From Liolophura sinensis (Eukaryota > Mollusca > Polyplacophora > Chitonida > Chitonidae): DNA of 64,000 bases. Each line of letters begins with the position of its first letter. Positions within the stretch are counted from its first letter, which is position 1. Of this stretch, positions 46,401 through 56,200 are shown one piece after another. Made by a program: the position numbers and the translations under genes. The stretch lies in contig NC_088300.1 of the NCBI RefSeq assembly GCF_032854445.1, positions 43,248,984-43,312,983 of the forward strand, given 5' to 3'. Below the pieces are notes generated by a model. That model was not told the origin of the DNA and ran no database searches. It saw only the letters and a list, made by a program, of their open reading frames with translations.

Positions 46401-48600
46401 TCGAAAACATAACAAGTAAATAAAAAATTTTAAAATCTAATCGGTCTGTTTTTTCGTGGGCAATCCATTGTGACTGTTCTGCGCTGTAATCTTCACCAGG
46501 ATTATTTGGCGCATGGGGGCATAGAGTTACCTGTATCCGGGAAGAAAGTACGCCTACTCCCAAACTAGCTGACACACCTACATCCTACAACACTGCATGA
46601 CTTTTTCCAAGTCATTTGTTTTGCTTGGTCGTAATGTCTAGGCAACACTGTTGTTTTTAACCTTTGAAATTACTCTGAGCGATCCTCTCTATGGCTTTGC
46701 TAAGTCATTTCTGTGTTTTAATGCTTTTATTGTATCGATAACTTCTCAATTATAAGCTAGCACGAATGTGACACGACTTGGAGGTTTGTGCGACTCTGCA
46801 GTTGGAAGGGCAGTATTGGCAGTGTAAGCTGGCTTCCAGTGACATGCCTCGAAATTTCAATCGTCAAAATGGTGGTCCGGTTTGTTTAACAATTTCAGAA
46901 CGAAGAAGTAATATTAAGTTTGAGTAGTACTGGGATGTTAAACAACATCCCCCATACGTAAATTATCAATCACACCTGCAACATATTTCTTTAAAATAAC
47001 ATTCAAAAGATTTATGTGTAAATGTATCTCCTCAGTTCAGATATCAATAGTAAAGTACTGATGTATGGCTGGGACTTTAGTTTGCACAATTCAGCCTTGT
47101 ACCTTAGAATTAACCCTGCTGCAAGAACAAGCATCCATCAGTCGAGGAACAACATACAAGTGATAGTTACAGCACATTTTTCATGCTTTAAGTACGGTTT
47201 TCTTCACCAGGCTTGCTGCTGATCGTCGTTTATTGCTCTGACGGTGTTTTCTTGCGAGGAAGATTGTTAAGATCAAGAAGGATTGGAATGACTGAGACGA
47301 CTGAAATCATACTTTCTACTACTATCTAAATGGCGCTCGGCAAACACATGCCTTGAGTTTCTGGCGAACAGAGAGTGTCTCGTAGATCAGAAAAACGACA
47401 TTGCCAATGCCTCGAAAACATATGATGGATTGTTGCAACGGAAAGGGTTTTTTCAACTTATGCTTATGCTCATACAAAAGCCATCAACGTTTTTGTCGTA
47501 TTATATGGTGTTGGAAAAGGCAAAAATGAATAATGGATTTGATGTTGAATTTGAATTACTCGCCATATGGCATCTTCTATGGTGATGTCAGAGCACGGAC
47601 AAGCCAGAATGAAGGAAGTGCTGATTTGATGACTTTTATGTTGATGAATGTATTGGCCCATTTGGCGGATTTGTTGCATAATTTCTGCGAAAGCGTTTAA
47701 TTATAGAACGAAGATCACAGAAAACAATACATATTTGAGATACCTAGCAATTACTGATAGATTTATTCGTTATCCGACCTTTTTTTCCCTTTTTTTTTCC
47801 TTCGTTGGTTTCGCTGTATAGCTGGCCCGTTCTCCGCTATCATTTCCTTCTCTCTTCTTACCGGTTCTTCATCATCTGACTCCTTGTATAAGTTTGTGTT
47901 AATTTCAAGGAGATTCTTCCAGCTGATATTAGATGTAAGAGATTTCATCGCTGAGAAAAATGCTTAACCTATATAGATCAATACTGTGGTCATTTATGGG
48001 AAAGTGGTTTTAATAAACTGACTTAAAATGTTCACTGAAGTGAACCATTATCCCTTGATTACAATACATTTTCAAGTTGCTGACACTTGCGTAGAAAAAT
48101 TATTTAAATGGTGTTTTAACTGTGTATGTTCATTATGTTCAAACAATAGAAGAAAATGAAAAATGATCAAGAAAATGTCTATTCTTAAGACGTCATTCGT
48201 TTGCCCCAAATAGCAGCTACACATAAATGTTTCAATCGTTTACCTCAGTGACGCGCAATTTAGAGAATATGTACTCCACTAGTTAGGCTAGGGCTGATCA
48301 TACAGAGATAATTCCACTCTTTATGAGATTGTCTAAATTCGTCCAGCAAATCGCTCAGTTAACTCATGAAGTGGATGATGTTCAGGGTTATCAAGCTTCC
48401 CATTAAGAAAAAGCTTCTTATTTTAAACTCTAGATCAATGAAATACACAGAAAGAAAATGAATTGTTTTTGTTTTTACTTTTTTGTAAAATTGACCACTA
48501 ACTGTAGAGTGAATGGCTTTTATGGTGATATGACATTAGATGACTGCCAGTTATTCCCCTTTCTTACGCTTGCCCTCTTCATCTTGGGCGCGGCTACATC
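46400..48600. other. No gene recognised
   Basis: AT-rich. A Lys/Glu-rich 61-codon minus frame (47763-47948) comes from a purine-rich strand bias and is not a convincing gene. Confidence 0.5.
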
Positions 48601-48602
48601 TT

Positions 48603-48848
48603 CTAATTACCCAGAAGGTAATCGTCACAAGGCACCGTGGGTGGTATATCGGCGCCTCCCACTCGAAGATTCTCTTGGCACCTGAAGAGGAACGCATTGC
48701 GGTGCTGGTCACAGAGCGGTCCCGAACCCTCCATCCACCCCTCTTGACAGTCCACCGTGGTGGGATCGGATCCGATTCTGTGACACACCGAATGCCTTAT
48801 CAGGCTCTCCACTCGCCACTTTACTTGATCGATAGTGGCAGAATATAG
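48603..48848 (-). CDS. Candidate minus-strand exon, Cys-containing, unknown gene
   Basis: A GC-rich block in AT-rich DNA is open on the minus strand from CTATATTCTGCC (just after an AG in TTAG, about 48848) to about 48609, about 80 codons with five Cys. Motifs visible: SVCHRIGSDPTTVDCQEGW and PLCDQHRNAFLFRCQENL. Third codon positions are mostly G or C. The frame closes at TAG immediately after a possible donor TGG|GTAATT. This is the arrangement of an internal exon of a gene divergent from the neuropeptide gene. I recognise no domain. Confidence 0.35.
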   Translation of the reverse strand, partial: LYSATIDQVKWRVESLIRHSVCHRIGSDPTTVDCQEGWMEGSGPLCDQHRNAFLFRCQENLRVGGADIPPTVPCDDYLLGN

Positions 48849-49426
48849 CTAAGCACAACTCAGCGAAAAAGCTCAATGTAAATTTGCAATCTCAAGCACC
48901 TGTTTAAGGCTTTGATTAGGCCTGATCGAACATAGTTTTTGTCTCCTATTTACGCTTGGAACGGAAATGCTGTGAACCCAGCCGGACATGTGTTCTCTGG
49001 AAGGGGTGCTAGTACATAAACCGTGTTAGACAAATCGGTTATCAGATCAGAGTTCGGAACCAGGGGCGTCGGCAGGTGGTTGCATCTACCTTCCACATTA
49101 TCTTCTAGATTCCACTATATTAACAGGTAAGTCGACACAGCCGCACAGCTTTAATACAACTAACGGTTGTTAAATGATGGCCAGTATGAGAAAAGAAATT
49201 TCTTGCAGGCTGTTTAGTGGTCGAGACGATAGATGTGTTGGTCTTCAGATCGTGGGAAGTAAAGCATTTATGTTAAGAATGTGTCAGAAAGTTTTCGGAT
49301 ATGAATATGTGTACGCTGTCATGGTAACTGTGACACATGCGTATTGAGGTGTGTGGGTGTGATGAATGTTGGGAGGTGGTGCGCAGCGTGGCTAGTCCCC
49401 CGCCTTGCTGACACACATGGCATCAC

Positions 49427-49462
49427 TTATATCTGCGACGCGCGTTCACACCGGCCTCAGTC
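49427..49462 (+). promoter_or_regulatory. Core promoter of the WWamide/MIP gene (TATA box plus initiator)
   Basis: TTATAT lies at 49427-49432 and an initiator TCAGTC at 49457-49462. The A of the initiator (49459) is about 31 bases downstream of the TATA, the usual animal spacing. The block is GC-richer than its surroundings and sits just upstream of the neuropeptide's 5' leader. The transcription start at 49459 is inferred; no transcript evidence is available here. Confidence 0.6.
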
Positions 49463-49547
49463 TCCTCAACATCTACCGGCTAACAATCTTCAACAGTTTT
49501 AGTTTCTTTTTTTCTGTTTGAAACCTTTATCGTGAAACTCTTTATAG
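49459..49547 (+). other. MIP: Non-coding exon 1 (5' UTR) of the WWamide/MIP gene
   Basis: Inferred from the initiator at 49459 to a donor AG|GTAATG at 49547/49548. The matching acceptor TTTTCTACAG ends at 49708, giving a 161-base first intron that is T-rich before the acceptor. The exon has no ATG-led reading frame that could compete with the precursor. A non-coding first exon is common in neuropeptide genes. The donor choice is the least certain part. Confidence 0.5.
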
Positions 49548-49708
49548 GTAATGGACATACGGGTGTTGCTATTTCTTATGCGACATTGTGGATTTGCCCG
49601 TTATCTACTGAAATCACGTTCGTTCTTCTTGTTTAATTTTGTATTCTTCTGTTTTTTTAGCTGCACGGTTAACATCATTCATTGACTTTTACTTATTGTT
49701 TTCTACAG

Positions 49709-50241
49709 GCAATACAAAAGCGAAGTTATCAAGATGAGGGGGCCCCAGGACCTGGTCATGTATGCAGCTTTGCTTACCCTATGTGGTCTATGCCTTCTAC
49801 TCAGTGATAGGACTGTGTATTGCAAAGCGGTTTCAGATGAAAGCATCGACAGAGACGCTCTTGATATAAAGAATTTGGATGGACTTGAAAAACCATCGAG
49901 CGCAAAGATTGAGGAAAAGAGAAAGTGGGCTGATTATGCCACATGGGGCAAAAGGAAGTGGGAAGGGGTTCCAACTTGGGGCAAACGTTGGTCCGAAGGT
50001 TTGACCACTTGGGGAAAACGAGCTGATGACCACAACCAGGCAAAACGACAGTGGAATCAATTCGTAACGTGGGGCAAGAGAAGCTCAGCTGACGATAAAC
50101 GCAAGGATTGGTCCTCTTTTTCTACTTGGGGTAAAAGAGGGAAATGGTCAGGTTTTAACACATGGGGAAAACGTGATGTTAACACGGATGCCTTGGAGAA
50201 TGCCATCACGGAAAGAGTTATCAACCGTTTCGATGACGACG
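49709..50241 (+). other. MIP: Exon 2 of the WWamide/MIP gene (signal peptide and all six peptides)
   Basis: Begins after the acceptor TTTTCTACAG (ends 49708), carries 25 bases of leader, the ATG at 49734, and coding sequence to 50241. It ends at a strong donor, GACG|GTGAGT, after the first base of codon 170 (phase 1). Without splicing the frame would close two codons later at TAG 50247-50249, so the unspliced product would lack the C-terminal domain. Confidence 0.85.
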
Positions 50242-53200
50242 GTGAGTAGCATTTTACTTTTCTCGCAAGATTCACTATTGATAACGACTTATTAGTAATA
50301 CGAACTCCTCATCTTTGGGCGCCTACAGTCACAGCTGTGTCACGGGTTAATATACATGAGCTCGTTAGATTTAAATATAGCTAATCCATGGTTAGCTTGG
50401 CTTTCGGCTGTAACAAGAGTAATGTGACTGCGCTAGCCATTTGTTGGCTTGATGGGTTAGCTATTTAAAGAGATGAAGTATCGCACTAATTTTTGGTAGA
50501 CTTGAGCTCGTTATATATAGGTATCTGAGAGGTCGCACAAGTCCTTGGACAGCTTGGGTTCGTTTCAATCTGACATTCATACATCAGCGCAGGGCCCCGT
50601 TCATGATGTAAACACTCAGGAGTCTCTCAACACTGGGGTCGCTGTGTGTTCAAGTCCAGCTCAAATCGGCTTAGCTCCGGCCGGTTTCCTCCAACCATAA
50701 TGCTGGCCGCGTTCGTATAAGTGAAATATTCTTGAGTACGGCGTAAAACACCAATGAAATAAATAAATCAGACAAACCGGCTTAGTCTTCCGAATGGCCT
50801 TTGGTTTTCCCCACGGTCCCACTCGGTTTCAAAGACATTTTTAAACCTAAGTCGGTGCGTTTTTGCTTTATATTTGGCAACTGATACAACAGCAGATCGC
50901 TTTTTATGCTGTAGTCTTTTATATCATGTTCCCTTACGAAGCAGTTTGTAAATCTAAGTCGGCCCCTTTTCCTTCATACATGTATATGACAAATCATACA
51001 CCTGAGTATAACGCCTTTCAAGGGGTAGACTTTCGTATTATATTTTAGTATAAAGTAAATTCTGAACTAAAGTTGGGCACTTTTGATATCCCAGCGGGAA
51101 CCCGTTATATTTCATTACGTAGAAATTCGGTCCATTTTTTCTGTACACCTGTCACTTGAAACCGCTAATTGTGTAGAACGTGTTACATTCCGATAAAAAT
51201 TAAGTTGTGTTTCATATTCAGCATGCTCGTTCGAATCTCACACTTGACACAACGGATCATGCCCAATTCTGTTGCCAGAGAATGTGTAAATTTCTAGACC
51301 TACTATTCATAAACTGTTGAATGTCACTTATATTAACTGTGACAGTATTTGCATGAGCGAACGTCGTTGGGTTGGCTGAAAGTTGTTGCTCGGCCCTATA
51401 ATTTTTGTTGGACAATCTCCAGCTGTTCCATATACAACAGCAAATCACCCGCCCTTTACTTTTTCCTTTGCATTATGAAGACTCAATCATGACAAAGAGT
51501 TTTAAAAAGGGACAAAAACAATATATAGAATGTTCAATTTATAAATCGTCTGTAAGATTCTCGTTCCCATGCCAGTATTGCCCAGGGTATTTCAATGGAT
51601 TAATGCTGATACTCAATCTTGTCTTTCGTGGATCATAAATATCATCGGTCGGGGGTTGTGTTGTCAATTGGCCAAGAAGATGGATGGACCCATATCACAC
51701 CATCTTATTTTTATAAACATGTTCTTGCTTTTTTGTCCTTCAGTCGAGTTGAATTTGCTTACACTTCCCTTGGGGATAAGAAACAGCGTCACTTTGCTTG
51801 GTGAACAGAAGAAATGCCAAGGCATAAAGATTGCCTCGTGGCTGAAGTCCCAACAAATTTGTTGTTCGCATAAGGGCAGTTACAATATGCTTGGCACTAA
51901 GCTTCATGCCAGTGTCTGGCAATTAAATAATCTTTATTCGTCTTCCTTTAATTCATACTGCATTTGTCGATGCTGGGAAAGAGAAGTGACAGCCCACTTG
52001 GGTTATTGAAACCGATGGATTTTTATATAAAACTCCAACTGTTATAACGCTGTTAGTGAACGAGGTCATCAATCATACGACTGATAATTCTCTTTGTTGT
52101 TTACTGTCTATAGCATAATGCATTTATGTTACATCTGCCTGCAAATCTGTGATTTATGTCCGGTTTGGCCCTGTTATTAGCCTATTTTTTGGTTAACACA
52201 CCGACATTAAAAGCTTGTCGAATCCAAACTAGCACTTTAGCATATCGGCCGTCATGAGCTCCTTACTCCTCAAAAGACGCCGTTACTTACGCTTTTCTGT
52301 AAGAACATCAAAACTGGCTTTGGGTTATATTGCATGGAATTACGTAATTATATCGGAAGGAAATGTGTGGTTATACTGGAAGGCTATGTCGGTCAAACTG
52401 AAAGGCGATGTGTGGTTGTACTGGAAGGCTGTGACGATCATACTGGAAGATCATGTGTAATCATACTGAAATGATGTGTAGTTACACCGAATGTGTGGTT
52501 GTATTATTGCAGATTCTTATTTTATGTTGTGTTGCCCTCTTGTGGACAAATATGCGAAGGAACAGTGTATTTCAACTCCTTCATAAATATATATGTTGCC
52601 GTTATATAAACCTAACGTAAAGTCTACCCACGCCTTAGCATTTTCGGCAATTTTGAGGGCTTTCTGTTGTAATTTCTGTTAAGTATCAAAGATGAATTTT
52701 TCTAAAGGAGTACACGAGCCTCTTTTAAACCCAAACAAAGAAAATACATTTTTCTTATCTCCATTTTTTAAAATATATGTGTCAGCAGAACAAGAGCCAT
52801 TGACATGGACGTTGATCTTGACTTCGAGCAATTGCATTCCCTTCACGAATTGTTCTAGACTTTAAATGTGCATCCTTCACAGAGAAACATAGCTATTTCC
52901 CAGGCTCCTGTAGACCACAGGCGAGGATATATTAGGTCCGAGTTCATAAGGGTTCTCTCCACTTACTGGATCAAGACTGACACGACAGAAAAAATGGAAT
53001 GATGGCCTAATAACGTCTCGGGCAGGAAGTAGCAAAAACGCCTGCAGGCCATATTTCCCAGGAAACATACCATTGTCACTTGTTAGAAAAAAGTTTACGA
53101 GTGTCTTTCTGATGGCCAGTTAACTTTGCAATGTAGTCTCTCCGTTCAGGAGGTGAACTCCACTCGCTCTCGGAAAATTACTATTATGCTAATAAAGTTT

Positions 53201-56200
53201 TGGCTGGTATTTTGTATGATTTTTTATATGTCATCAATCTCTGTGTCATGTTTTACGCCATGGCGTCTGGCATTTCCATGCATGCCGTTTTTATTAGATC
53301 GCGTGAAAAATCTTTTGCGATGCTACTTATAGCCGACCGTTATTTCAGTTCCAGAAATGAGTTGGAAAGGTCAATGCTTACCAACCCAAGGAGCGTGATC
53401 TTGTTGCCTTACCTCTTAGGATTCAGTAGTCGATTTTATCAAAGTTTACTCATCAAATAAGTGTAGAGAGCAAGGCTGCTGCCGTTTGTTTCGTGGAAAT
53501 GTTTACCCAGGTTTATATGGTGGATAAAAAGAATGGTCAGTGGAATCAATGGGTACATATATTATATTATGTTGCAATGTAATGAATTTAAAGTATTTCT
53601 GAGCTAGATTTTATATTTAACAAAAGAAACACACTGGCTGAAGACAAAACTCAAAGCTTTTAAGTGGTTAAATTGTCAGGTGGAAAGGGAACACTCTTGT
53701 ATCAAAATACAAGAAAACCGTAAAGCACATTTATTTACCAAAGTCCAAATTGCCTCGATTGAATTCACGAACCTGGTCAGCTAAATTAATCATGCAACAG
53801 TGTGTAAAGAAGCAAGACAAGTGATGGTAGGAATCCTTGTAGTGAAGGTTAATATGACGGCGACCTGGTACAGACAGGATATGGTACCTGGACCAATCAC
53901 GCCGTGCCCTTCTCCACTGATTGCACTATCAAAAGGATTTGCATCCCTCAACAATAGCATTTCTCCCAGAAATCGAGTACATCGTTTCGTTTCTATCGCA
54001 ACCGAAGTAACAAACGTTTGTGATTTTCGCAGTTTTCACAGTTTTTTTTTTAAAAGAGGGATCGGCTTGTTTATGCGGTACTGCAGTGCAAGTTAATATC
54101 AGCGCCTAAAGATTTATCATACTCAAGAAAAAGGCCATTTTTTTGTCGCATTTCCATGGATTCATATATTCTGTCATTAAACTAACAATGATAATTCTGT
54201 CGGAGTTAGATCTGGTTTTGATCGACATCAAGAAACAGACAAAAACGCCAATAATGAAAATTAAAATTGCTTATGTGGTGAAGGGAGATCTGTTACTGTC
54301 AGTCTTACAATTCGTGTCATTATTTTCATTGATCCGACAACTATTCTAGTAGTGCAACAATGCCTTTTTTTTGCCTTTTCTGGCGGGTTTACCAAAGAAA
54401 ATAATGTTGGTGTTTTCCATTATTGTATATTGATGTAATGGTCAATTTTGCGGCAATTCTTAAAGCTGCACCTCTCTATTAACTTCGCATTTAGATTGGA
54501 ATACTGGCAATTGCAAATCTTTATTTAGTTTTGAGAACTACTTTATTTAGCGCACAGGTAAATTTGCTATTAAAATCATTTTGTCTTTGTTGTTAAAATA
54601 ACATTTTCATTAAAATCAAGACACGAATTCATACCCAAATATTATACATTTAATAAATTTTTCAAAAAATGTAAGTAGGTCTAGTAAGAAACTTCTGCGT
54701 TCTCAAAATTTTCTCTTCTTCAAAACGAACAATTTGAGCTTTGTTCTCATCATCTGTGTCTAATTAAAACAGATCTTGTTTGACGATTATTACCTTCCTT
54801 GGAGTCCATGGAACCTTTAGCAGGGTCTTCCTTAATTTATGATTTAAACGTCATCCAAAATCCCTTTTCAAATGTCGTCATCCCATTCTTGTGAGAAAAT
54901 GCGGCTGTGACAATTCAATGAAATTTTTGTTCCTAACATGTTTTATCAGCACTTTTTTAAACTCACCAACAACAAAACGTTGACTTTGCTTCCAAATACT
55001 AGTACCAGAGTAATGAGACTGGGATGACTGGCTGCACGTTCTGTACTCGCAAGTACTGGCGATTTCTTTTTACAATTTTGAAGAAATACTTTTGATAAAG
55101 AACAGTGCTTACGTTTAAAACTATGCCATATGTTTCACGGGAATATTAACGTTTACCAAAGAGTTCAAAAGTTTTTATACCCGTAGTTTTCCTTTCTATT
55201 TCATATGGAGACCGTACCGTGTTGGTTTAGGTTGTTGAATATACCAAGGTTCACTAAGAAAGTTATACGCTATCGGCAAAACGGGCATCAAGTACCGTGT
55301 GATTATTGTTAAAAAACTTTAGGTTTTTCAGATTTTAACACAATAAAACAAACATTCTAATCGTCGCAGCGTGCTGTGAACGGGAGACAAGACCTTCAAT
55401 GTCTTGGCTACATTCAAACAGGCCTACTACCGTAGGCCTATACCATATGGTTTTTCAAACGCGTCTGCAAATCATTTGTCATATTGTCCCTTTTAATGAT
55501 GTACCCTCCTAGGCTTCCGGTGTGGTCTAGGCTTCTTTTCACTTGTACTTCTCGTGGTAATTTATCTTGCAATGTAAAACATCTCAGTAAATAGATCATG
55601 GTTTGACCTGAAATATTGCGGCTAATCCAATAAGTTTTGTCACGACAATCCGCTGCAAATTAATTATAGAAGCCAGTTTTTGTGAGAATACTCGTCGGCG
55701 TGAAGGAAAAATACGTATGCTCTACTGATGGCGACACAGATAGGAACAAATATCCAAGCTAATATCCTGCACAAAGAACCACTTGGATAAATTTCCGTTG
55801 AATTATAAAGCTATATATGGTACCTTTGATGTTGTGTCACATGCGATAATGCAGACCCTGCGTGTTGCTGATTTACGTCTTAAAGGATACCCTGACAAGT
55901 ATTATTTCGCCTGAGCCCAATTGCTGAAGATGGTCATAGTTGGTGCAAGCTTTGGAGAAGTGTTCAATGATGTTTTTTAAATGTACATTGGTGCATAATT
56001 GAGATTTCCTGTTCATACAGATATTATTAGACCTTAATGTGCGTATCTAAACAGACTAGATGTAGAGATTCATCCGTCAAAAGCCACAGGGTCTCAAGAA
56101 CTTGTACTAGCAATGAGAGCCGAGTGCAGCCGATGACATGAGGGATGTGAAGTCCGTTGACAAGAGCATTTAGCCGGAAAATCGACATTAAAGGTTGATT

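Noticed and set aside
50242-50249. Unspliced end of the precursor at TAG 50247-50249
   Set aside because: The stop lies two codons into a strong GTGAGT donor, and the exon at 58580 restores frame and completes a motif. Intron retention cannot be excluded as a minor form.
49801-50275. Minus-strand frames across the neuropeptide exon
   Set aside because: Antisense shadows of the repeated W-G-K-R codons; the sense strand has the gene.
51600-54350. Frames of 60-146 codons inside the neuropeptide intron (for example 51569-52009)
   Set aside because: No domain or splice-site pair; expected number for chance in several kilobases of intron.
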